In this document: positions 29,469-38,607 of the stretch, one piece after another | Position numbering within the stretch: position 1 is the stretch's first letter | Layout: each line of letters starts with the position of its first letter | Origin: Alicyclobacillus kakegawensis NBRC 103104 | Lineage (GTDB): Bacteria; Bacillota; Bacilli; Alicyclobacillales; Alicyclobacillaceae | Assembly (NCBI RefSeq): GCF_001552655.1 | Contig: NZ_BCRP01000014.1 | Location: 1-64,000, forward strand | Reading direction: 5' to 3' | Length of the DNA: 64,000 bases | Translations under genes and position numbers: made by a program | The notes under the pieces: generated by a model | What the model was told of the DNA's origin: nothing | What the model saw: the letters and a program-made list of their open reading frames with translations, nothing else | Database searches by the model: none

Positions 29469-30152
29469 TCAGTGTGCTTGCTGCACCAGGGGCAACAACT
29501 GTGAAAACGAGCGGATGACGACATCGGCCTTGGCCAGCTCATCAGGTTTATGAAAGCCCCCGTAACCGCAGCCGACCACAAACAGGCCGTTCTGCCTGCC
29601 GGCCTCGACGTCGGATTGCCGGTCACCCACCATCCAGGCCGAGGTCAGGCCCTGGCGCGACAGCAGCAGCCGCACCAATTCAACCTTGGACGCAGTCTGG
29701 TATTCCCCGGCGCTGTACGCCCCCGCAAACCAGCGGGCGATGCCGGTGGCTTCAAGGGCTCCTTTCACGTACGCCTCCAGGCCGTTGCTGGCCACAAACA
29801 ACTGGCACCCCAGTTCCGCCAGCCCCTGCAGGGTTTCCGGGACGCCGGGGTACAGGCGGCCCTCGCCCTGCTTCAAGCCAGCGAGCTGGTGCTGGAGCAG
29901 GAGTTCGTCCGCCCGCCGGCGCGTGGCGGCGTCCGCCTCAGGCATCACGTTGTGCCAGATCTCGTCCAGGAGCAGACCGAGGCTGCCGAGGAACCGCTCC
30001 ACCGGCGGTGTCGGCCCCTGCCACAGCCCTTCCCGGCGCAAATCGGCAAATGTCCGCTCATAGGCGGGCACAGACAGCGTCTCCGTCTGAAACAGCGTTC
30101 CATCCAAATCGAACAACAAGGCCTCGGGTCGAACTCTCGCTTGCAGGGCCAA
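29469..30152 (-). CDS. HAD-superfamily phosphatase in the araL position
   Basis: 227-aa hydrolase with motif I LLFDLDGTLF (residues 12-21), a helical C1 cap, motif II FVASNG and motif IV MVGDRQSDVEAG. This is the phosphoglycolate-phosphatase-like HAD-IA type. Bacillus AraL is a NagD-type (HAD-IIA) sugar phosphatase, so this looks like a functional replacement rather than an orthologue. It may clear phosphorylated sugar by-products. Start TTG 30152 is the best in-frame choice; the site upstream is weak. Confidence 0.82.
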   Translation of the reverse strand: MALQARVRPEALLFDLDGTLFQTETLSVPAYERTFADLRREGLWQGPTPPVERFLGSLGLLLDEIWHNVMPEADAATRRRADELLLQHQLAGLKQGEGRLYPGVPETLQGLAELGCQLFVASNGLEAYVKGALEATGIARWFAGAYSAGEYQTASKVELVRLLLSRQGLTSAWMVGDRQSDVEAGRQNGLFVVGCGYGGFHKPDELAKADVVIRSFSQLLPLVQQAH

Positions 30153-30257
30153 GCCACCATCACGTCCTCACTTGTGTCGTCGGCAATGCCGCGGCACCGG
30201 GCCGCCGGCGAAGACGCGCGGAAGGCGCCTGTCGCCCGGGCGGCCGAAGCCGCGAGT

Positions 30258-30953
30258 TCAGCGCTGGCCGTAATACGCGTTCTTCCCGTGTTTGCGCAGG
30301 TAGTGCTTGTCGAGCAGGCTCTGCTGCATCGGCGCCAGGCTGGGATTGAGCGCCAACGAGTGGTAGGCCAACCTGGCCACCTCTTCCAGCACCACCGCGT
30401 TGTGCACCGCGTCCGCGGCGTCCTTGCCCCAGCAGAAAGGCGCGTGGCTGCGGACCAACACGCCCGGCATCGAAAGCGGATTTGTCTCGCCCAGCGTCTC
30501 GACAATGACGCGCCCGGTTTCATATTCGTAGTCGCCGCTGATCTCGTCGTCCGTCAGCGCCCGCGTGCAAGGGATAGATCCGTAGTAATAATCGGCGTGG
30601 GTGGTGCCGAGCGCGGGAATCGGCTTGCCCGCCTGCGCCCACACGGTGCCCCACGGGGAGTGCGTGTGCACGATGCCGCCAATCGTCGGCAGCGACTTGT
30701 ACAACAGAGCGTGGGTCGGTGTGTCGGAGGAGGGGCGCAAATCCCCTTCCACCACCTCGCCGTCCAGGTTGCACACCACCATGTGCTCGGGTTGCAGTTC
30801 TTCGTACGGCACCCCGCTTGGCTTGATGACAAACAGGCCGCGTTCGCGGTCAACGCCGCTGACATTGCCCCACGTGAATTTTACCAGTTGATGCTTGGGC
30901 AGTTGAAGGTTGGCCTCCCACACGGCCTGCTTCAGTTGTTCCAGCACCCTCAT
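30258..30953 (-). CDS. araD: L-ribulose-5-phosphate 4-epimerase
   Basis: 231-aa class II aldolase-family epimerase. Catalytic and zinc motifs seen are [18 protein letters not shown], the His pair in [31 protein letters not shown] and the later RSHAPFCWG. It converts L-ribulose-5-phosphate to D-xylulose-5-phosphate. GGAGGTGG lies directly before ATG. It follows araA and precedes the HAD gene. Confidence 0.95.
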   Translation of the reverse strand: MRVLEQLKQAVWEANLQLPKHQLVKFTWGNVSGVDRERGLFVIKPSGVPYEELQPEHMVVCNLDGEVVEGDLRPSSDTPTHALLYKSLPTIGGIVHTHSPWGTVWAQAGKPIPALGTTHADYYYGSIPCTRALTDDEISGDYEYETGRVIVETLGETNPLSMPGVLVRSHAPFCWGKDAADAVHNAVVLEEVARLAYHSLALNPSLAPMQQSLLDKHYLRKHGKNAYYGQR

Positions 30954-31043
30954 CCACCTCCGTTGGGATTCGTCATGCTAGGAAACGGGACGGGACCCAT
31001 CCCCCGCCCCACAAAAACGCCTGCTTCCCGTAGCCCACCCGCT

Positions 31044-32531
31044 CTACACCAGCTTCCAGGCGGCGTCGTCGAGACGCAGGCGCGTGCGCAGCTCCTGCGG
31101 GTTGGTGTGCTGGTCGATGGTGACGCACTCCACGCCGAGGATATCCGCAAAGTCCTGCACCTGTTCCGCCGTGACTTCGTAGGAGAACACGGTGTGGTGC
31201 GCGCCGCCGGCGTAAATCCACGCTTCCGCCGCGGCGGACAAGGATGGCTGCGGCCGCCACAGCACGCGCGCCACCGGGAGCTTGGGCATGTCCTTGGGCA
31301 CCGGCACCGCCTCCACCTCGTTCTGCACGATGCGGAAACGGTGGCCCAGGTCGACCACGGACACCACCACCGCCCGGCCAGGACGTCCGTTGAACACGAG
31401 CCGGGCGGGATCGGCCTTGTGGCCCATGAGCAGCGGGTGCACCTCCAGGCGCGGCTTGTCGGCCGCCACCGTCGGGCAGACCTCGAGCATGTGCGCGCCC
31501 AGCAGCAGCTGGTTGCCCGGCTCCAGGTGGTAGGTGTAATCCTCCATGAAGGAGGTGCCCTTCAGGTCGGCCATCACCTTGAACACGCGCAGGAGCGCCG
31601 CTGTCTTCCAGTCGCCCTCGCCGCCGAAGCCATAGCCGTCGGCCATCAGCCGTTGCGCCGCCAGGCCGGGGAGCTGGCTCATGCCGTGCAGGTCCTCAAA
31701 GGTCGTGGTGAACGCCTCGTAGCCGCCCTCGTCGAGGAAGCGGCGCAGCCCGAGCTCAATCTGCGCCTGCTCGCGCACGCGCTGCCACTTCTCGGCGTCG
31801 TCCGCCACCCAGGCCGGGATCTCGTACAGGTCCCGGTACTCGCCAAGCAGCTTGTCCACCTCGGCGCCGCCGACCTGGTTGATGACGTCGACGAGGTCGC
31901 CGATGCCGTAGCCGTCCACGGTCCAGCCAAAGCGAATTTGCGCCTCCACCTTGTCGCCCTCGGTCACCGCCACGTCGCGCATGTTGTCGCCAAAGCGCGC
32001 GACCTTCAGCCCCTGGCTCAAGCGGTGTGCGGCCGCCACGCGCATCCAGGCGGCGATGCGCGACTGCACCGCCTCGTCCGCGAAGTGGCCCACGACCACC
32101 TTGCGCGCCACCTTGAGCCGGGCGGCCATGAAGCCGTACTCGCGGTCCCCGTGCGCCGACTGGTTGAGGTTCATGAAGTCCATGTCTATCGATTGCCACG
32201 GGATGTCCCGATTGAACTGGGTGTGCAGGTGCAGAATCGGTCGCTGGCAGCTCATCAGCCCGGCAATCCACATCTTCGCCGGCGAAAAAGTGTGCATCCA
32301 GGTGATGACGCCGGCGCAGGAAGGATCTCGGTTGGCCTCAAGGAACAAGGCGTGAATCGCTTCCGCCGTCGCGACCACCGGCTTTTGCACCAAGGCAAAC
32401 GGCAGCCTGCCGCCGGAATTGAGGGCGCGCACCATCTCCGTCGTGTGCGCTTCGACCTGGCGCAGCGCCTCCTCTCCGTACAGGTGCTGGCTGCCTGTGA
32501 CAAACCAAAACTGCAAGGTCGGTTTCCGCAT
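31044..32531 (-). CDS. araA: L-arabinose isomerase
   Basis: 495-aa cytoplasmic enzyme that interconverts L-arabinose and L-ribulose. The N-terminus FWFVTGSQHLYGEE and the segments ITWMHTFSPAKMWI, HTQFNRDIPW and GYGFGGEGDWKTAAL carry the Mn-binding and active-site residues of AraA. The length is normal. ATG 32531 follows GGAGGAG closely, 29 bases after the araB stop. Confidence 0.96.
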   Translation of the reverse strand: MRKPTLQFWFVTGSQHLYGEEALRQVEAHTTEMVRALNSGGRLPFALVQKPVVATAEAIHALFLEANRDPSCAGVITWMHTFSPAKMWIAGLMSCQRPILHLHTQFNRDIPWQSIDMDFMNLNQSAHGDREYGFMAARLKVARKVVVGHFADEAVQSRIAAWMRVAAAHRLSQGLKVARFGDNMRDVAVTEGDKVEAQIRFGWTVDGYGIGDLVDVINQVGGAEVDKLLGEYRDLYEIPAWVADDAEKWQRVREQAQIELGLRRFLDEGGYEAFTTTFEDLHGMSQLPGLAAQRLMADGYGFGGEGDWKTAALLRVFKVMADLKGTSFMEDYTYHLEPGNQLLLGAHMLEVCPTVAADKPRLEVHPLLMGHKADPARLVFNGRPGRAVVVSVVDLGHRFRIVQNEVEAVPVPKDMPKLPVARVLWRPQPSLSAAAEAWIYAGGAHHTVFSYEVTAEQVQDFADILGVECVTIDQHTNPQELRTRLRLDDAAWKLV

Positions 32532-32560
32532 GTTTTCTCCTCCTGTTGTCCAGCGCAAGG

Positions 32561-34225
32561 TCATTTCGCCGCCGTCAGGCGGATGGATTTGAGCTCGTGC
32601 ATGAGGCGGACGTTCTCCTGCCCAAACCAGCCGTACAGCTCTTTGTACAGGCCGTAGAGCCGGTTGTACGCCGCGTGAGCCGCCGGATTGGGTTCATACC
32701 GGCGCGCCACCGGGGCGGCGAGGGCGTCGCTCGCCTGCTCAATCGTGTCAAACCCGCCCTTGGCCGATCCGGCCGCCACCGCGCCGAACAGGGCTGCGCC
32801 GCGCGCCGGTACCTCGCGCGAATCGCGCACGATGACCGGAAGCCCCATCACGTCGGCGTAAATCTGCATCAACAGCGGACTCTTGTGGGCGAGGCCGCCA
32901 CAGGCCACCAGTTCGTGAAAAGGGATGCCGTGGGCACCGAAGTTCTCGACGATGCGCCGCGTGCCAAAGGCGGTGGACTCGAGCAGCGCCCGGTACACCT
33001 CCGCCGGCGTCGTCGCCAGCGTGTAGCCGACGAGGGCCCCGCTCAAGTTGGCGTCAGAGAGGATGCTGCGGTTGCCGTTCCACCAGTCCAGCGCAATCAG
33101 CCCGTTCTCGCCGATGGCGAGCCGCGCCGCCTGCGCCTCCAGGTGCTCATAGATGGAGACCCCTGCCTGTTCGGCCGCCGCCTGTTCACGCGCGGGCACC
33201 TGGTGCTTGACGAACCACTCAAACATGTCGCCCACAGCCGCCTGGCCGGCCTCGTAGCCATAGCGTCCGGGCAGTACCCCGTCCTTGACGACGCCGGTGA
33301 TGCCGGGCAGGCGCACCTCCTCGTCGGTCACCGTCAGGTGGCAGATGGAGGTCCCCATCACCATCACAAACGATCCGGGCGCCTTCACGCCGACGGGCGG
33401 TACCGAGACCATGGCGTCGACGTTGCCCACCGCCACCGCCGCCTGTTCGGAAAGACCCAACTTGGCCGCCACATCGGGCCGGACGTGGCCCGCACAGGTG
33501 CCAAGCGGGTAGAACTCGTGCCCCAGTTTGGCAAACGGATCGGTAAAATCGGGATGAAGTGCGGTAAAGAAATCAAGCGGCGGAAAGCCCTCGTCGGGCG
33601 ACCACATCGCCTTGTAGCCGGCGGTGCAACTGTTGCGCCGCAAGCGCCCGGTCAGGTGCCAGACAATCCAGTCGGTCGCCTCGACGAAGGCGGCGCAGGC
33701 GTTGTAGACCGGTTGGTCCTGCTCAAACACCTCCAGGAGCTTCGGAAAGTACCACTCGGATGAAACGCGGCCGCCGTAACGGGACAGAAACGACTCCCCG
33801 CGCGCCTTGGCCAGCTCGTTGATGCGATCCGCAATCGGCTGGGCGGCGTGGTGCTTCCACAACTTCGGCCAAGCGTGCGGGCGCTGGCGCCACTCCGGCA
33901 GCAGACACAGCGGGGTGCCGTCGTCCGCCACCGGCAGGACGGTGCAGGAGGTGAAGTCGATGCCCACCCCGACCACGTCGCGGCCGGAGACGCCGGCTTG
34001 CGCCAGGACGTCGGGAACGCCCTGATAGAGGACGTCGAGATAATCCTGCGGGTGCTGCAGCGCCCAGTCGGGCGCCAGCGCGATATCGGTGCCCGGCAGC
34101 GTGTCGTCAATCACGCCGTGCCGGTAGGGCACGACCGAGACGGCTTCCTCGGCGGCCGTCGCGAGATTGAGCAGCAGCACGCGCCCGGACTGGGTACCGT
34201 AATCAATGCCAATCGCGTATGGCAA
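32561..34225 (-). CDS. araB: L-ribulokinase
   Basis: 554-aa FGGY kinase that phosphorylates L-ribulose. It has the phosphate-binding start YAIGIDYGTQSGR, VGIDFTSCTVLPV, and the C-terminal ATP motifs VACGGLAHKSPLLMQIYADV and GAALFGAVAAG. TTG 34225 is the likely start: GGTGAA lies seven bases upstream, the fold begins there and the length matches AraB. It is the first gene of araB-A-D-HAD-M-R. Confidence 0.94.
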   Translation of the reverse strand: MPYAIGIDYGTQSGRVLLLNLATAAEEAVSVVPYRHGVIDDTLPGTDIALAPDWALQHPQDYLDVLYQGVPDVLAQAGVSGRDVVGVGIDFTSCTVLPVADDGTPLCLLPEWRQRPHAWPKLWKHHAAQPIADRINELAKARGESFLSRYGGRVSSEWYFPKLLEVFEQDQPVYNACAAFVEATDWIVWHLTGRLRRNSCTAGYKAMWSPDEGFPPLDFFTALHPDFTDPFAKLGHEFYPLGTCAGHVRPDVAAKLGLSEQAAVAVGNVDAMVSVPPVGVKAPGSFVMVMGTSICHLTVTDEEVRLPGITGVVKDGVLPGRYGYEAGQAAVGDMFEWFVKHQVPAREQAAAEQAGVSIYEHLEAQAARLAIGENGLIALDWWNGNRSILSDANLSGALVGYTLATTPAEVYRALLESTAFGTRRIVENFGAHGIPFHELVACGGLAHKSPLLMQIYADVMGLPVIVRDSREVPARGAALFGAVAAGSAKGGFDTIEQASDALAAPVARRYEPNPAAHAAYNRLYGLYKELYGWFGQENVRLMHELKSIRLTAAK

Positions 34226-34344
34226 CGTGGTTTCACCTACCCATTCTGTTGGGAATCGCAGGTCTTGAAGAGACAAAAAGCCACCACAGCGAGGTTCCCT
34301 GGACCGGCGAGGCCGAGGAAGGGAAAGCGGATTCCCATGCGGCG

Positions 34345-34360
34345 ATTTGTCCGTACAATA
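34345..34360. promoter_or_regulatory. AraR-like box in araB leader
   Basis: ATTTGTCCGTACAATA matches the 16-bp AraR consensus at 13 positions. It lies about 80 bp downstream of the araB promoter box, so it is a likely second operator. Confidence 0.5.
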
Positions 34361-34400
34361 AGGCCTAGATGCCCGCCAAGACTGCGTACATCTACCTTGT

Positions 34401-34429
34401 ATTTTCAATCTATCAGGGGTGGATGTCAA
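34401..34429 (-). promoter_or_regulatory. Promoter of araB operon
   Basis: On the minus strand a perfect TTGACA (34424-34429) is followed after 17 bp by GAAAAT as the best -10. The AraR box is three bases upstream, as at the araN promoter. Confidence 0.5.
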
Positions 34430-34432
34430 CAT

Positions 34433-34448
34433 ATTTGTACGTACATTT
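34433..34448. promoter_or_regulatory. AraR operator of araB operon
   Basis: ATTTGTACGTACATTT matches the AraR consensus at 14 of 16 positions, with the full central TTGTACGTACA. The region 34226-34542 holds no gene. Confidence 0.7.
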
Positions 34449-34542
34449 TTGGGGTCAGGCGCCCTGCGGGCCCACCCTTGGTCAGGCGGGCCCGTGATGC
34501 TAACTTATGCTGTTGCTGGAATCTTATATGCGGCCGCGCGCC

Positions 34543-35898
34543 TTACGGCTGCCTGGGGGCGTGCGACTGAACGGGAACGGCTGTTGGGTGGAACAAGACC
34601 TCCTCCTGTGCCTTGCGGATGACCAGCCGTTCATCCCCCGGCATCAAGCGCATCCCCTTGCGCAGGACGTAGCGCAGCCAAGATCCGGCCATCCAGGAGG
34701 TCAACAGCGCCAGCATCACCAGGATGGCGAAAAAGTCCTGGTTGATGATGCCGAGCGAGAACGCCACCGACGAGAGCACAATCCCGGGGCCGCCGCGGGC
34801 GTTCATGGCGGCCGCGAAGTTGAGGCTCGTCAGTTTGTCCGTTTTGACCACCCGGCAGGTGAGGTACACGACCACGCTCTGCACGATGGTCGCGAAGATG
34901 AGGTAGAGGATAAAGAAGCCGGCGCTGAAGTGTTTGGCCAGGTTCAACTGCAGCCCGACGACGGCGAAGTAGAGCGGGATGAAGAAGGCAAACGCGATGC
35001 CGTTGATGCCCGCCTCCAGGCGCTGGTAAAGGGATTTGGGAAGGGCGAACTTGGTCGCGATGCCGGCCAGCAGCGCGCCGTACATGACGTCCACCTTCAG
35101 GTAGCCGGCGATGTCCGCCAGGGCGAACAAGATGACCAGAAAGTAGCCCAGAAACGAGGCCCGGAACAGGAAATTCGCGCGCTTGGAGGTGATTCGGCGC
35201 AGGCCCCAGGGCACCAGGGCGATGCAGACAACCAAGAAGGCGAAGGTGACGACCAGGCTGCGCGAGACCGTCCAGGCGTCGATATGGCCGCCCGGAGAGG
35301 ACACCATTCCGGAGGCGATGGCCAACGCCACCCACAAGATGAGGTCGTGCACCCCGGCAATCGCGACGACGATTTTCGCAAAGCGGGAGTGCATGATGCC
35401 CAAATCGGAGAAGATTTTCGCAATGACCGGGATGGAAGTCACAGCGATGGAGATGGCGACAACAATCTTCAGCGCCACGATGTTGTGCGCAGCCCCGAGA
35501 AACTGGGCTGGGTTGAACAGGTAGGTCGACAGCCAACCGACCGCGAACGGGATGATGGTGGAACCGATGATAATGGCGATACCGAGCTTCAGGTCCGCCT
35601 TGGCGAACCGAGACTGGAACTTGAGTCCCGCCGTGTACAGCAAGAGAATCATCCCGAATTGATACAACAGCCCGAACAGGTCGCTCTCGGACGAAAACCC
35701 GAGGTACAGCCAGTGAAACGCTTGCGGGAACAAGGCGCCAAAACAGGTGGGCCCGAGCAGCAGCCCGCCGGCGACTTCCCCGATGACACGCGGAATGGCC
35801 AACCGCTCCACCACATAGCCGAGCACATTGGCGGCTGCCAGCAGCGCGACTAAGGCGAACAAAAAGCGCACCAAGTCGGCCGATGCTAAACTGAACAT
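34543..35898 (-). CDS. Monovalent cation:proton antiporter, CPA2 family
   Basis: 451-aa membrane protein with about 12-13 helices and no TrkA-type cytosolic domain. Family segments are the VERLAIPRVIGEVAGGLLLGP region, the long central helices and AAMNARGGPGIVLSSVAFSLGII. It probably exchanges Na+ or K+ for protons. ATG 35898 is set by GGAGGGAG seven bases upstream, which marks the end of a structured leader. The ion cannot be told from sequence. Confidence 0.85.
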   Translation of the reverse strand: MFSLASADLVRFLFALVALLAAANVLGYVVERLAIPRVIGEVAGGLLLGPTCFGALFPQAFHWLYLGFSSESDLFGLLYQFGMILLLYTAGLKFQSRFAKADLKLGIAIIIGSTIIPFAVGWLSTYLFNPAQFLGAAHNIVALKIVVAISIAVTSIPVIAKIFSDLGIMHSRFAKIVVAIAGVHDLILWVALAIASGMVSSPGGHIDAWTVSRSLVVTFAFLVVCIALVPWGLRRITSKRANFLFRASFLGYFLVILFALADIAGYLKVDVMYGALLAGIATKFALPKSLYQRLEAGINGIAFAFFIPLYFAVVGLQLNLAKHFSAGFFILYLIFATIVQSVVVYLTCRVVKTDKLTSLNFAAAMNARGGPGIVLSSVAFSLGIINQDFFAILVMLALLTSWMAGSWLRYVLRKGMRLMPGDERLVIRKAQEEVLFHPTAVPVQSHAPRQP

Positions 35899-36110
35899 CC
35901 GTCTCCCTCCACATTCGGATTCGCGCCTGGCCAGGCAAACGTGAGATAGCGTATGCGGAGGGAGGGAGCCACTACAAGGCAAGCGTCCACCTCGGACAAA
36001 CACCCGCAGGCCTCGGACACCAGTTTCCGCGCTTGCCTGAGGGCCCGGTATGTCGACAAAACAGGCTCCCGCGGGGGCGCGTCGCGCTGCCGCAGGAGCC
36101 ATCATCCTTT
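35899..36110 (-). promoter_or_regulatory. Structured leader of antiporter mRNA, candidate translational riboswitch
   Basis: In the minus-strand RNA the Shine-Dalgarno GGAGGGAG (35903-35910) is perfectly complementary to CTCCCTCC (35957-35964 or 35961-35968). The same anti-SD block, GGCTCCC (35964-35970), can instead pair with GGGAGCC (36064-36070). That alternative encloses a domain closed by a perfect 9-bp stem AGGCAAGCG/CGCTTGCCT (36030-36038 with 35977-35985) containing two GTCCGAGG repeats. A palindromic GCCTGGCCAGGC (35925-35936) lies inside the SD-sequestering loop. No class is recognised. Confidence 0.5.
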
Positions 36111-36191
36111 GCGAGGAGGTTGTGGTGAGCTCCATCACCGATGGAATTGGTTATGCCTCATCATAGAGCGGGGAGGCATGCGGGGACACCG

Positions 36192-36749
36192 TCAATCGCC
36201 CGATTCCACCAGTTCCAGCTCTCCCGTGTCCGGATCTGCGACGAGTCCGTGCACCTTGACGCCCGGCGGCAGGAGCGGGTGGCTGCGAATGGTGGCGACA
36301 CTCTTGCGCACCTCGGCGCGGACGTCGCTAAATCCCGCCAACCATTCCTCCAACCGGATGCCGCTGTGGGCAAGGGTATCCAGGGTCTCGGCGGGTATAC
36401 CGCGGCTTTTCATCGTCTCAAGCAGGGTCTTGGCATGCGTGGCCGCCATCCCGCAGCGGTGGTGTCCGACCACGCACACTTCCTCGGCCCCCAGGTTGTA
36501 AACCGCGACCAGCACACTCTGCATCACGTGGCCAAACGGATGGCCGACCATGGCGCCCGCCACCTTGATGACGTTGGCGTCGCCATTCTTCAGGTTCATC
36601 GCCTTGGGCAAAAGCTCCACCAGGCGAGTGTCCATGCAGGAGATGACCACCAGCTTCTTGTCCGGCAGGTTGGAAGTCTGGTAGGGTGCATAGCCTTTGT
36701 CTGCAACAAAGCGTCGATTGTGTTCCAGGATCTCGGTTAACCGAGACAT
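36192..36749 (-). CDS. Beta-carbonic anhydrase
   Basis: 185-aa enzyme hydrating CO2. Zinc ligands are visible as Cys38 in ISCMDTR (with Asp40 and Arg42 of the catalytic dyad), His96 and Cys99 in VVGHHRCGM. It is a short type common in Bacillota. ATG 36749 follows AGGAGGTG. It lies 130 bases downstream of tagH, with no terminator seen, so read-through from the tag operon is possible. Confidence 0.92.
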   Translation of the reverse strand: MSRLTEILEHNRRFVADKGYAPYQTSNLPDKKLVVISCMDTRLVELLPKAMNLKNGDANVIKVAGAMVGHPFGHVMQSVLVAVYNLGAEEVCVVGHHRCGMAATHAKTLLETMKSRGIPAETLDTLAHSGIRLEEWLAGFSDVRAEVRKSVATIRSHPLLPPGVKVHGLVADPDTGELELVESGD

Positions 36750-36879
36750 CCGGCACACCTCCTGTCGTGCGTCCGATTCTGGCAGAGACGAAGGAGGGCG
36801 GCCGCAGGCCCGCATCCCCCGCCGCGCACGCGCGCAGACCCGGCCCCTTGCCGCGCACGCGGCCCAGTCCGGCGGTCCT

Positions 36880-37698
36880 TTACTTCGCCGCCTCCAGCGC
36901 CTGGCCACGCTGTTTGCGCATGACGCCGTCCTTGTACTGGCGCTTTTCCTTCTCCGACATCGCCCGGTAATCCTTGAGGAACTTCTCGTATTGCGGCACG
37001 ATGTCGGCAATCTTCCCGTACCCGCGCACCTCGCCGTATTCCAACCACAGCGCCTTCTGGCAGAAGCTTTTCACCTGCCCAATCGAGTGGCTGATGAAGA
37101 AAATCGTCTTGCCCCGCTGTTTGAACTCGTTCATCTTGTCCAGGCACTTGTCGGCAAACGTCTGGTCGCCCACCGATAGCGCCTCGTCGATGATGAGCAC
37201 GTCCGGATCGATATGGACCGAGATGGCGAAGCCCAGGCGCGATCTCATCCCGCTGGAGTAGGTTTTGACCGGCTGGTCGATAAACTTGCCGATGTCGGCA
37301 AACTCGATGATCTCCGGTTCCATGGCGCGGATTTGCTGCTTGTTGAAGCCGAGCATCAGGCACTTGAGCTCAATGTTCTCGCGGCCCGTCAGTTGGGTGT
37401 TCAAGCCGGAGGAAATGGCGATGAGCGAAGCCTGACCGTCAATCTTCACGCTGCCGCTGGTCGGCGGCAGGATACCGGCGATGATGTTGGAGAGCGTCGA
37501 TTTGCCCGATCCGTTCACGCCGATGATGCCGATGACGTCCCCTTTGTCGGCTGTGAAGCTGACGTTGCGCAGCGCGTAGAAGTCCTCTCCATAGCCGCCG
37601 GGCAAGATCATGTCCAGCAGGCGCTCGGATGTGCGTTTGAACAACTTGTACTTTTTCGTAACGTTCTCGACGACGACCGCATGCTCCATGGTCCTCAC
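36880..37698 (-). CDS. tagH: Teichoic acid export ABC transporter, ATP-binding subunit
   Basis: 272-aa ATPase with Walker A GVNGSGKST, signature YSSGMRSRLGFA, Walker B VLIIDEAL and switch His in FFISHSI. The N-terminal VENVTKKYKLFKRTSERL is typical of TagH/polysaccharide exporters. It lacks the long C-terminal extension of Bacillus TagH. GTG 37698 lies six bases after GGAGG; ATG 37689 or 37704 are alternatives. It works with TagG to flip lipid-linked teichoic acid. Confidence 0.92.
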   Translation of the reverse strand: MRTMEHAVVVENVTKKYKLFKRTSERLLDMILPGGYGEDFYALRNVSFTADKGDVIGIIGVNGSGKSTLSNIIAGILPPTSGSVKIDGQASLIAISSGLNTQLTGRENIELKCLMLGFNKQQIRAMEPEIIEFADIGKFIDQPVKTYSSGMRSRLGFAISVHIDPDVLIIDEALSVGDQTFADKCLDKMNEFKQRGKTIFFISHSIGQVKSFCQKALWLEYGEVRGYGKIADIVPQYEKFLKDYRAMSEKEKRQYKDGVMRKQRGQALEAAK

Positions 37699-37800
37699 AT
37701 CCATCCTCCGGTTTGCCGAGACGCGCCCGCCGCCTGGGCGCCGCCCCGTGGGTTCGCGGTGTGCCTAGTGCGGCCCGGCGTGACGCCGACGCGCTGCATG

Positions 37801-38607
37801 TCACATATAATCGACAAAATGCGCCCGAAACTTCAGGTGCACAGCAGAGCCAAACACAAAAAACAGGATGACGACAATCCAAAAGTATACGGTATAAGCG
37901 GCGTGGTCAACCAGGTACCAGGATGTTCCGAGCAAAGCGGCACGGTAGCCCTCGACGATGTAGAACAACGGATTGATCCGCATGATGACCTGCACCAGGT
38001 GCGGGAGATGGCTGGGATCCCACAGGAGCGGCGTCAAATAGAGCAGGATGCGCATGAACGATTGCACCACCATCTGCACGTCGCGCACCACGGTGGCCAG
38101 GGTCGACGTGATGAGCGAAAACGAGACCAACAACGCCAGCAGGCCAAACATATAATAGGGAAGCTGAATCAGGTACACGGACACGTGAAAGGGCGTGAAC
38201 TGAAAGATGATAAAAACGATGGCCAAGAGTATCAGGTGCTGATAGAACTTGGCGGTGATGACGTAGGTTGGAATCACGCTGATGGGGAAATTCATCTGCG
38301 CCACCATGCGGATGCGCGTGTAGACCGACTTGGAAGCCTGCAAGGTGGCCTGATTCACAAAAAACCAGACGGTCATCCCGGCCAGCATCCAGAGGATGAA
38401 CGGCACCTGCTCGACCGGATGGCTGCGGCGAATCCCGTAGCCAAACACGAACCAATAAATGCCTATCTGAATCATCGGGTTAATAATTTCCCAGAGAATG
38501 CCGAGGTAGTGGCCGCTGTTGTCGCTCTTCAGCTCAAACAGCGACAAACGGCGAATCAAGTACAGGTTGCGAATGTGCTCAATCAATACCGTCACGGCTG
38601 AACGCAT
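37801..38607 (-). CDS. tagG: Teichoic acid export ABC transporter, permease subunit
   Basis: 268-aa ABC-2 permease with six helices. The N-terminal LSLFELKSDNSGHYLGILWEIINPMIQIGIYWFVFGYGIR and C-terminal MRINPLFYIVEGYRAALLG segments are typical of TagG. AGGAAG lies before ATG. It overlaps the end of the upstream glycerophosphotransferase by 16 bases, so the two are translationally coupled. Confidence 0.93.
   Translation of the reverse strand: MRSAVTVLIEHIRNLYLIRRLSLFELKSDNSGHYLGILWEIINPMIQIGIYWFVFGYGIRRSHPVEQVPFILWMLAGMTVWFFVNQATLQASKSVYTRIRMVAQMNFPISVIPTYVITAKFYQHLILLAIVFIIFQFTPFHVSVYLIQLPYYMFGLLALLVSFSLITSTLATVVRDVQMVVQSFMRILLYLTPLLWDPSHLPHLVQVIMRINPLFYIVEGYRAALLGTSWYLVDHAAYTVYFWIVVILFFVFGSAVHLKFRAHFVDYM

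Noticed and set aside
29550-32657. A 1035-codon open frame on the plus strand opposite araD, araA and the HAD gene
   Set aside because: It is antisense to clearly recognisable enzymes, rich in Arg, His and Pro as GC-rich shadows are, and matches no family.
34460-34500. Terminator of the antiporter gene (CGGGCCC/GGGCCCG hairpin)
   Set aside because: No T-rich stretch follows on the minus strand; the palindromic arms may be chance in GC-rich DNA.
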